Source: Acidobacteriota bacterium (lineage in GTDB: Bacteria; Acidobacteriota; Aminicenantia; UBA2199). Taken from it: 5,444 nt of DNA. Positions 1-5,444 of the stretch are shown piece by piece. The number at the start of each line of letters is the position of its first letter. The first letter of the stretch is position 1. The stretch covers positions 1 to 5,444 of the forward strand of contig JAKAGC010000333.1 of NCBI GenBank assembly GCA_021817755.1, given 5' to 3'. Position numbers and translations under genes: made by a program. The notes beneath the pieces are model-generated. The model had not been told where the DNA came from and made no database searches. It saw only the letters and a list, made by a program, of their open reading frames with translations.

Positions 1-3000
1 CCTGCTAATATGGGAGGCCGTACTGTGGATTTCGCTGTTGACGAGAAAAACTCATCGATTATTTACGCAGCTATCGGCCCCAGTGGACTATGGAAATCGA
101 TAGATAACGGTATTCATTGGTTTTCTATTTTCGAATCGGGTGGCTCGGGTTCGATTGGAGCTGTTGCAATCTCCAGAAGCCACAGTGATATGGTTTGGTT
201 AGGAACAGGAGAAGCTACGGGACGAAACAGCGTGGGCATCGGTGACGGAGTCTATAAATCGGAAGATGGCGGCAAATCATGGAAAAACATGGGGCTCAAA
301 GATACCCGCCATATCGACCGTATCCTGATCGATCCTCTTAACCCGGATATTGTTTATGTGGGCGCTATGGGCCATCTATGGGGACCAAACACGGAACGGG
401 GAGTTTTTAAAACTACTGACGGTGGTAAAACCTGGAAGAAAACTCTCTATATCGACGATTATACGGGTATTGCAGATATGGCGATGGATCCTTCCAATAG
501 CCGTATTATATATGCTGCAACCTACTACTATGTTCGTTTACCTTATAATTTTATCAGCGGAGGGGCCTCCAGTGCTTTGTATAAATCCACAGACGGAGGG
601 GAAACCTGGAAACGCCTCTCTAATGGTTTACCTGACGGTCTTAACGGTCGCATTGGGGTAGCTGTCTCCAAAAGTAATCCCAACGTGGTTTATACTCTCA
701 TCGAAAACAAAAACGGGGGTATTTTCCGCTCTGAAGATAAAGGGGATTCCCGGCAGAGAATGTGCGATCAAAAAACCTATGCCCAGGTTAAGTTCCGCCC
801 GTTCTATTATAGCAAAATTACTATCGATCCAAATAATGACCTGGTGATTTATGCGTACTCGGGAAAAGCATATATCTCTGAAGATGGAGGAAAAACTTTC
901 AGTGAAATCGGCGAAGGTGTACACGCTGATCATCACCGCATCTGGGTAGACCCTGCGAATTCGAATCATATTATCGATGGGAACGACGGTGGTATAGATA
1001 TCTCCTGGGACCGTGGAAAATCCTGGTACGGAGTGGAAAACGGTAGCTGGGCGGAAGTCTATAAAGTGGCTTTCGATATGCGAGAACCTTATTATGTGTA
1101 TATTGGCCTCCAGGATAACGGCAATTGGGTGGGTACTTCCAATTCACGGGATAAAAACGGCATTATGAACCACCACTGGACGCCCTGCGGCGAAGGGGAT
1201 GGATTTTATACGCAGGTGGACCCGAGAAATTATAATATTCTTTACAGAAACTACCAGATGGGCCATATTGAACGCTTCCTCCAGGATTCGGGACAATACC
1301 TGGATATTATGCCGAGAAGCTCTCTATCGGAAGAACCTTTCCGCTTTAACTGGAACTCTCCAATCCTTCTTTCACCCAATAACCCGGATATCCTCTATTT
1401 TGGAGGTAATTTCCTTTTTAAATCGATGGACGGAGGGAACTCCTGGGAAAAAATCAGCCCTGACCTTACCACCAATAATCCTGAAATGCAAAAAGATTCA
1501 GGTGGACCTATTTCTCTTGAAAATACAGGTGCAGAAGTTCATTGTACTATTTATTCTATTTCCGAATCCCCGGTCAAACCGGGTATTATTTGGACTGGAA
1601 CAGATGATGGGAATCTCTGGGTAACACGCGACAATGGGAAAAACTGGGAAAATACGATTAAGAATATTAAAGGGCTTCCGAATCCGGCATGGGTTTCATG
1701 TGTGGAAACCTCTCACTTTAGCGAAGGAACTGTATACGTGACATTTGACCGGCACAACTCGGACGATTATGCCCCTTATGTCTATAAAAGTACAGACTTT
1801 GGGAAAACCTGGACTAAGTTAAGTGCGAATCTACCCTCTACGGGTTATTTATTTGTTGTTCGCGAAAGCCGGAAAAATAAAAACCTGCTCTTCCTTGGTA
1901 GTGAATTCGGGCTTTTTATCAGTTTTGATGCAGGGGACAAATGGTATCCTTTTAAGAATGGTTTCCCTACTGTGGCTGTCCGTGATATCATGATTCACTC
2001 CCGCGATAATGCTCTTCTAGTAGGAACCCATGGACGGGGTGTGTATATTATGGATGATATTACGCCGCTTGAAAATATCTCATCGGATGTTTTCATGAAA
2101 GATATATTCCTCTTCGATATTAAACCTGCTACGATCTACTTTGAACGAAAAAGTACGGATTTAAACGGAACACCGCTTTTTTCCATGCCGAATCCTCCTT
2201 TTGGTGCCTGCATTTCCTACTACTTCACTAAGAAAACCCTCAAAGAATCGGATAAAGAACAGAAACCTCTTTTTCATATTTATGATTCTGCAAATAATTT
2301 CATTCGAACTCTTGAAGGAACAACAGAAAATGGATTAAACCGAATTTATTGGGATTTGCGTGATAAACCTGTTTTTAAAAAATTGCCTGAAATATTCAAA
2401 GGGGACCTCTTGAAATGGTTGGGGGAACCGAAAGGACCATTTGTTCTTCCGGGAACCTACAAAATCGTTATGGAATATGGGAATGAGAAGATTGAAAAGA
2501 CAGTTGATGTACAAAAAGATAAAGGCCTGATCTTCCCATTGGATGAATGGAAGGAAAACCGCCAGGCGGTGATGACACTTAATGACATGCTGCGAAAAGG
2601 TTTTGGAGTTGTTTACGGCCTACAGATGGTTAATATGGAACTGGCTAAACTGGAAAATGTACTAAAGGGAATGGAAAAGAAACCGGAAGTGGTAATACGT
2701 AAACTGGAAGAGATCAAAACCAAGATGAAAGGGATTGCGGAGGAATTTAATATTCCTTCGGATGATTCCGGTTTTTATCGTCGTCCTTTGAAACAATCTC
2801 TACATGGCGGGCCTCTGCCTGAACAGATTTTCATGCTGGAAGTGGCATTGAATAATTTCCCTGGAAAACCGACTGAAACGATGAAAACACGAATCAATGA
2901 AATCATGCAAAAAGCATTGCCTTTATTGGGTGAGGCCATGACTTTGATGAATACGGATATACCGGAACTAAATAAACTGCTTCGTGAGAATAATTTTGAT

Positions 3001-3033
3001 TATATAACGTTACCATCTCTTAAAGAAGAATAG
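1..3033 (+). CDS. Asp-box (BNR) beta-propeller protein, VPS10/sortilin-like family, 5'-truncated
   Basis: The reading frame is already open at base 1 (Pro-Ala-Asn before the first Met at base 10). The family's usual opening is '..GPANMGGRTVD', so the true start, with any signal peptide, lies upstream and the Met at base 10 is internal. Of 1010 visible residues, about 1-690 carry eleven Asp-box motifs (S/T-x-D-x-G-x-x-W, some degenerate), starting near residues 33, 87, 138, 196, 244, 293, 335, 475, 542, 597 and 641. This fits two seven-bladed propellers. Other family landmarks are HADHH, GNDGG, LQDNG and THGRGVYIMDD (675-686). An Ig/FlgD-like module follows at about 710-840 (PNPPFGA, GLNRIYWDLRDKP, LPGTYKI), then a helical tail at about 850-1000. 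Such proteins are often annotated 'glycosyl hydrolase', but I see no sialidase catalytic set; the propeller probably binds protein or glycan at the surface or in the periplasm. The box at 244 has Arg in place of Trp. Family assignment is firm, function is not. Confidence 0.9.
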   Translation, partial: PANMGGRTVDFAVDEKNSSIIYAAIGPSGLWKSIDNGIHWFSIFESGGSGSIGAVAISRSHSDMVWLGTGEATGRNSVGIGDGVYKSEDGGKSWKNMGLKDTRHIDRILIDPLNPDIVYVGAMGHLWGPNTERGVFKTTDGGKTWKKTLYIDDYTGIADMAMDPSNSRIIYAATYYYVRLPYNFISGGASSALYKSTDGGETWKRLSNGLPDGLNGRIGVAVSKSNPNVVYTLIENKNGGIFRSEDKGDSRQRMCDQKTYAQVKFRPFYYSKITIDPNNDLVIYAYSGKAYISEDGGKTFSEIGEGVHADHHRIWVDPANSNHIIDGNDGGIDISWDRGKSWYGVENGSWAEVYKVAFDMREPYYVYIGLQDNGNWVGTSNSRDKNGIMNHHWTPCGEGDGFYTQVDPRNYNILYRNYQMGHIERFLQDSGQYLDIMPRSSLSEEPFRFNWNSPILLSPNNPDILYFGGNFLFKSMDGGNSWEKISPDLTTNNPEMQKDSGGPISLENTGAEVHCTIYSISESPVKPGIIWTGTDDGNLWVTRDNGKNWENTIKNIKGLPNPAWVSCVETSHFSEGTVYVTFDRHNSDDYAPYVYKSTDFGKTWTKLSANLPSTGYLFVVRESRKNKNLLFLGSEFGLFISFDAGDKWYPFKNGFPTVAVRDIMIHSRDNALLVGTHGRGVYIMDDITPLENISSDVFMKDIFLFDIKPATIYFERKSTDLNGTPLFSMPNPPFGACISYYFTKKTLKESDKEQKPLFHIYDSANNFIRTLEGTTENGLNRIYWDLRDKPVFKKLPEIFKGDLLKWLGEPKGPFVLPGTYKIVMEYGNEKIEKTVDVQKDKGLIFPLDEWKENRQAVMTLNDMLRKGFGVVYGLQMVNMELAKLENVLKGMEKKPEVVIRKLEEIKTKMKGIAEEFNIPSDDSGFYRRPLKQSLHGGPLPEQIFMLEVALNNFPGKPTETMKTRINEIMQKALPLLGEAMTLMNTDIPELNKLLRENNFDYITLPSLKEE

Positions 3034-3056
3034 AGTAATTTGTTTTTTAATCCACA

Positions 3057-3102
3057 GGGACGGGTATTGAATTACAATTTTTGGAATTCATATACTCGTC
3101 CC
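3057..3102 (+). terminator. Strong hairpin after the BNR gene (terminator-like, no U-tract)
   Basis: The arm GGGACGGGTAT (3057-3067) pairs with ATACTCGTCCC (3092-3102) over 11 bp with one G-U. After a single bulged T (3091), TGAATT (3068-3073) pairs with AATTCA (3085-3090), leaving an 11-base loop. The structure begins 24 bases after the gene 1 stop. No T-run follows it on the plus strand, and none on the minus strand, so an intrinsic terminator is unproven. It could instead protect the 3' end of the message. The hairpin is certain as sequence, the role is inferred. Confidence 0.5.
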
Positions 3103-3243
3103 ATAATCCTTAATGAAAATTAAAACGATTTATTTACGAAAGTAAAATTTTTCTACCTGCATCATAAAATGTTTTGGAATAAATTCAAAAGAATTGGGCA
3201 AACCCGGGGTGAGATTCATATTGTTTTTTTTTATTTAATGAAT

Positions 3244-3260
3244 GGAATTAAATTAATTCC
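3244..3260. promoter_or_regulatory. 17-bp dyad, candidate operator upstream of the small secreted protein gene
   Basis: GGAATTAA (3244-3251) and TTAATTCC (3253-3260) form a perfect 8-bp inverted repeat around one central A, centred about 39 bases before the ATG at 3291. Position and symmetry suit a dimeric repressor or activator site. The surroundings are very AT-rich, which raises the chance of a fortuitous dyad, and no second copy was seen in the window. The regulatory role is inference. Confidence 0.3.
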
Positions 3261-3282
3261 CAACAAATAGTGTAAATTGGGA
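3258..3282 (+). promoter_or_regulatory. Hairpin that would sequester the ribosome binding site of the small secreted protein gene
   Basis: TCCCAA (3258-3263) is complementary to TTGGGA (3277-3282) across a 13-base loop. The right arm contains most of the Shine-Dalgarno sequence GGGAG (3279-3283). The left arm shares bases 3258-3260 with the dyad at 3244-3260, so the two foldings would compete. This could tune translation of the downstream gene. The stem is short, so the role is tentative. Confidence 0.25.
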
Positions 3283-3283
3283 G
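3279..3283 (+). promoter_or_regulatory. Ribosome binding site (GGGAG) for the small secreted protein
   Basis: GGGAG lies seven bases before the ATG at 3291. Two later in-frame ATGs (3309 and 3324) have no comparable purine-rich site, so this site decides the start even though it gives an unusually long N-region before the hydrophobic segment. Confidence 0.7.
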
Positions 3284-3290
3284 ATTAAAA

Positions 3291-3740
3291 ATGGCCGATT
3301 TGAAACGTATGCATACGAAACAAATGGCCGATGCGTATAAAGCGCACCGGGGATTTTTAACCCTTTCTCTTCTATTTATTCTAATCTTTATATCTTCCGG
3401 GATAACTATAGCAGAGACTCAACCGGATTCGGATAAAGCATGGGAAACGGTTAAAAGCAAGATTCTTAAAACCGGGTTATCGAATAAAGTCATATACCGT
3501 AGCAAAGAACCGCTAAAAGGTGGACAGGAAATCAAATGCTGGGATAGAACGATAAAGGTTCCGGCACATTTTGAGCAAGCGTGGTTCTTTTTTGTCGATG
3601 ACCAACCGATGGCCAACTGGGGGCATAAATGCCGGTATATTTTCGTCGATGTCCAAACCTTTAAATACCAGGTAATCGATTCCACCAGCCCCCCAAACTC
3701 CCTGGACGACATGTTCCAGATCTACCCACCACCGGATTAA
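3291..3740 (+). CDS. Small exported protein homologous to the prodomain of the downstream peptidase
   Basis: This 149-residue protein belongs to no family I recognise by name. Residues 1-20 are polar and basic, about 22-40 are strongly hydrophobic, and a plausible signal peptidase site follows ITIA (A41/E42), so export is likely. The mature part has one recognisable block, residues 98-141 (WFFFVD..P.ANW.HK..YI.VD, then SPP and Met). It aligns without gaps to residues 101-144 of the peptidase encoded next, with 21 of 44 identities. A helix-like stretch precedes the block in both. The strand-turn-strand ending 'Y-I-x-V-D' resembles PepSY-type inhibitory propeptides, but that is only a fold impression. 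There is no protease domain; the protein stops eight residues after the shared block. Cys83 and Cys114 are both absent from the peptidase copy and could form a disulfide. The stop is 54 bases before the peptidase ATG, suggesting co-transcription. Proposed role: inhibitor, chaperone or decoy for the peptidase. The homology is well supported, the role is inference. Confidence 0.8.
   Translation: MADLKRMHTKQMADAYKAHRGFLTLSLLFILIFISSGITIAETQPDSDKAWETVKSKILKTGLSNKVIYRSKEPLKGGQEIKCWDRTIKVPAHFEQAWFFFVDDQPMANWGHKCRYIFVDVQTFKYQVIDSTSPPNSLDDMFQIYPPPD
3306..3317. repeat. Perfect 12-bp palindrome just inside the small gene
   Basis: CGTATGCATACG reads identically on both strands and spans codons 6-9 of the small secreted protein. 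Close by, ATGGCCGAT occurs twice in frame (3291-3299 and 3324-3332), encoding Met-Ala-Asp each time. The palindrome could be a protein-binding site overlapping the 5' coding end, or coincidence. Confidence 0.35.
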
Positions 3741-3784
3741 ATCTGACTGCACTTTTAAAAATCTATTAAATCAATCACTTAAGT

Positions 3785-3790
3785 GGAGGT
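3785..3790 (+). promoter_or_regulatory. Ribosome binding site (GGAGGT) that fixes the peptidase start at 3795
   Basis: GGAGGT is a near-consensus Shine-Dalgarno site ending four bases before the ATG at 3795. An in-frame GTG at 3783 would extend the protein by four residues, but then the site would lie inside the coding region and the GTG would have no good site of its own. ATG 3795 is therefore preferred. Confidence 0.8.
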
Positions 3791-3794
3791 GTTT

Positions 3795-5084
3795 ATGAAC
3801 GGAAAGTTCTTTTCAAAAAAGAAGATGATCTTTTCAGTGGGAATTGTTGTAACTGTACTTTTCCTGCTGGTTTTCCTGAGTAATGTGACGGCTCAGATAC
3901 GAAAGATGGATGTCAAAGACCGGGAAATAAAAAAAATCATCACATTGGATGTTGCCAAGGATTTAATGATTAAATCCGTTTACAATAACCAATTGGGAAA
4001 ACGGGCATTGTATGCCAACCCTGTTTTTAAACAAAAAGGCGTTAAAATTTCGAGCTGGCGAAACCCCAACTTACTAACTGTAAAAAACGATTCCTGGTTT
4101 TTCTTTGTGGATGAAATGCCGGGAGCGAACTGGGAGCACAAAGCGAGTTATATTATGGTAGATAAGGTCTCAGGAGCAGTGGAAAAAATCGAAACCATGA
4201 GCCCTCCTGAAGAAACCCTGGAAATGAAACCACTGAATGAAATCGCCACGGTTCATATGGCAGTATTAAAAGATAATGTGAAAGCGATTTCCATTTCAGC
4301 AGCGAAATTTGGCGGAATTATTCAATTTCTAAAAAGACCTCGCTATGCAGTGGTATTAAGTGGAGGGATGAATAATACCTACAATTATGGCCGGTATTGG
4401 AATGATATGTCGTTTATCTATAAGGCTCTAAAACAGAAATACGGTTACTCGGATTCTGAAATCATTGTACTGTTTGCAAACGGAACGCATACGCCCAGTG
4501 CAGACCTGGATGGAGACGGTACGGCTGATATCGATTATGCCTGTACCAAAGCCAACCTAACAACGGTTATGAATAAAGTTGCAGGTAACATTGCAGCAGA
4601 TGGGAAATTCTTTTTCTATGCCACGAACCACGGTGGCGATGATGCCGGCGATTACAACTCAAACCTCATTTTGTGGGGTGAATCCATTAAGGACAGCGAA
4701 TTCGCAGCATTAACCAAGAATATCAAATGCGGACAAGCCAATTATGTTTTTGAACAGTGTTTCAGTGGTGGAATGATGGATGATATTCTAAAAGCACAAA
4801 CCTATCCGTGCAGTAATCCTAAAGTCTGTGTCATGACTGCTGCGCGGCATGATGAAGTTTCCTGGGGATGCGATACGGAAGGGTCATATGATGAATATAT
4901 CTACCACTGGACCTCAGCCATTTTCGGTAAAACTCCTACTGGAGCTGCTGTAAATGCGGATACAAACCACGATGGCATTGTAAGCATGAAAGAAGCCCAT
5001 GAATATGCCAAAAGCCATGATAGCCAGGATGAACATCCTCAAATTGGTTCCTGTATTGCAACCGCAAGCGATACGGGATTGTAG
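3795..5084 (+). CDS. Secreted clan CD cysteine peptidase (C13/legumain-like caspase fold) with N-terminal prodomain
   Basis: Numbering is from the ATG at 3795 (429 residues). A basic KKK precedes a hydrophobic segment at about 11-30, with possible cleavage after NVTA (33/34), giving an exported or membrane-anchored protein. Residues about 45-145 form a prodomain-like region homologous to the small protein upstream (block 101-144). A linker with a basic KRPR (about 180-183) comes just before the first core strand YAVVLSGG and could be a processing site. The catalytic domain runs from about 184 to the end. His279 sits in FFFYATNHGG (codon 4629-4631) and Cys322 in YVFEQCFSGG (codon 4758-4760): hydrophobic strand then HG, and hydrophobic strand then a Cys-Ser-Gly motif, the clan CD dyad pattern. 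The 43-residue spacing is close to human legumain (His148/Cys189). TAARHDEVSWG matches the strand that follows the Cys in C13 enzymes. Two Asp-rich loops, 237-247 (DLDGDGTADID) and 389-400 (an EF-hand-like DTNHDGIVSMKE), suggest Ca2+ binding. Substrate preference cannot be read from sequence. A metacaspase or gingipain relative is possible, but C13-like fits best. Confidence 0.85.
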   Translation: MNGKFFSKKKMIFSVGIVVTVLFLLVFLSNVTAQIRKMDVKDREIKKIITLDVAKDLMIKSVYNNQLGKRALYANPVFKQKGVKISSWRNPNLLTVKNDSWFFFVDEMPGANWEHKASYIMVDKVSGAVEKIETMSPPEETLEMKPLNEIATVHMAVLKDNVKAISISAAKFGGIIQFLKRPRYAVVLSGGMNNTYNYGRYWNDMSFIYKALKQKYGYSDSEIIVLFANGTHTPSADLDGDGTADIDYACTKANLTTVMNKVAGNIAADGKFFFYATNHGGDDAGDYNSNLILWGESIKDSEFAALTKNIKCGQANYVFEQCFSGGMMDDILKAQTYPCSNPKVCVMTAARHDEVSWGCDTEGSYDEYIYHWTSAIFGKTPTGAAVNADTNHDGIVSMKEAHEYAKSHDSQDEHPQIGSCIATASDTGL

Positions 5085-5132
5085 AATTTTGATTTTTGAA
5101 ATTTAAATGAGATGATTTATTTGAATGGGTAG

Positions 5133-5164
5133 GGGCAGAATTATTCTGTCACCTGCCCTTTTTT
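5133..5164 (+). terminator. Rho-independent terminator of the peptidase transcription unit
   Basis: GGGCAG (5133-5138) pairs with CTGCCC (5153-5158), extended by G5132-T5159 and A5131-T5160, with a 14-base loop. An uninterrupted T-run (5159-5164) follows. It lies about 50 bases after the peptidase stop. On the minus strand the hairpin has no U-tract, so it acts for the plus strand only. It overlaps the last codons of the convergent minus-strand gene. Confidence 0.8.
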
Positions 5165-5443
5165 ACATATGTCCTTATATTCACAAAAACCGCAGGAAAA
5201 ATTTTCATTCTTTTCAAACACTCCCTGTTTGATATTATCGACTACGAACCGGATTATCTCAAGCATACGGTTATAATCAAAATCCACATCCCTTGGATCG
5301 ATCAAAATTTCCTGGTGCTTGATACTGGAAGCATTTTTGGAATAGATGATCTTAAACTTCAACCGTTTGATTACATCACCGAAGTTTTTTTCAAAGAGAT
5401 AACGGTAAATGATAACCTGGAGATAAGATGCTCTGACTCGGGC
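5141..5443 (-). CDS. RecB-family PD-(D/E)XK nuclease, C-terminal fragment with Fe-S-type cysteine motif
   Basis: The frame is open from the window edge to the TAA at 5143-5141, giving 100 C-terminal residues. A TTG at 5362 is only an internal codon, because coding-like sequence continues upstream of it. Near the visible start is a Q-x-x-x-Y motif (LQVIIYRYL, residues 8-16), typical of the helix after the active site in RecB-type nucleases. The C-terminus has C-x2-C-x5-C (residues 84-93, FSCGFCEYKDIC), the three-cysteine part of the 4Fe-4S site seen in AddB, Cas4 and stand-alone RecB-like nucleases; the fourth cysteine would lie in the missing N-terminal part, as would the catalytic D..E-x-K. 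The gene is convergent with the peptidase and shares the terminator region. It may be an AddB/RecB-like repair helicase-nuclease or a small exonuclease; the fragment does not decide. Nothing visible supports a CRISPR context. Confidence 0.75.
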   Translation of the reverse strand, partial: ARVRASYLQVIIYRYLFEKNFGDVIKRLKFKIIYSKNASSIKHQEILIDPRDVDFDYNRMLEIIRFVVDNIKQGVFEKNENFSCGFCEYKDICKKGQVTE

Positions 5444-5444
5444 T

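Noticed and set aside
350..661. Open frame on the plus strand inside the BNR gene
   Set aside because: It lies wholly within the strongly supported BNR coding frame, shows no recognisable protein features and has no ribosome binding site.
628..969. Minus-strand open frame opposite the BNR gene
   Set aside because: It is antisense to conserved Asp-box sequence and has no domain or start signal.
1199..1624. Plus-strand open frame in another frame of the BNR gene
   Set aside because: The composition is shadow-like, and the overlapping BNR frame holds family motifs throughout.
1..3033. Calling the BNR protein a sialidase or glycosyl hydrolase
   Set aside because: Asp-boxes are structural only. 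The sialidase Arg triad and active-site signatures are not recognisable, and the landmarks fit the sortilin-like family.
3194..3222. Possible sigma-70 promoter TTGGGC - 17 bp - CATATT before the small gene
   Set aside because: Both boxes are weak matches, and the AT-rich region offers many alternatives of equal quality.
3419..3752. Two minus-strand open frames opposite the small secreted protein
   Set aside because: The plus-strand frame has a ribosome binding site, a signal peptide and homology to the next gene; the antisense frames have none of these.
3783..3794. GTG at 3783 as the peptidase start
   Set aside because: The only good Shine-Dalgarno sequence (3785-3790) would lie inside the coding region; it is correctly spaced for the ATG at 3795.
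5141..5443. Reading the nuclease fragment as Cas4 of a CRISPR system
   Set aside because: No repeat array or other cas gene is visible, and the cysteine motif is shared with AddB and other RecB-like nucleases.

Overview
The window has four protein-coding regions, and both outer ones run off the ends. The DNA is moderately AT-rich, with Shine-Dalgarno sites, secretion signals and Asp-box propeller proteins. It looks like an uncultured, probably Gram-negative bacterium. Large sortilin-like BNR proteins of this kind are common in Acidobacteriota, Bacteroidota and candidate phyla such as Aminicenantes, but nothing in this window fixes the phylum.

Layout: (1) bases 1-3033, plus strand: the 3' part of a large Asp-box (BNR) beta-propeller protein of the VPS10/sortilin-like 'WD40/YVTN/BNR' family, missing its N-terminus. 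(2) 3034-3290: an intergenic region with a strong 17-bp hairpin just after gene 1, a 17-bp dyad, and a small hairpin that would cover the ribosome binding site of the next gene. (3) 3291-3740, plus: a small secreted protein of unknown family. (4) 3795-5084, plus: a secreted clan CD (caspase/legumain-fold) cysteine peptidase with a His-Cys dyad and two Ca2+-loop-like motifs. (5) 5133-5164: a Rho-independent terminator for the plus-strand genes. (6) 5141-5443, minus: the C-terminal 100 residues of a RecB-type PD-(D/E)XK nuclease with an Fe-S-type cysteine motif, convergent with the peptidase.

The main observation is that the small protein of gene 2 is a free-standing homologue of the N-terminal (pro)domain of the peptidase in gene 3. 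The two align without gaps over 44 residues (21 identical), centred on a WFFFVD..P.ANW.HK..YI.VD signature. The genes are adjacent, in the same direction, and both carry export signals. I infer a secreted protease paired with a stand-alone prodomain-like partner that may act as inhibitor, folding helper or decoy. The domain has a PepSY-like look, but its fold and function are not established here. No tRNA, rRNA, CRISPR array or insertion sequence was seen.
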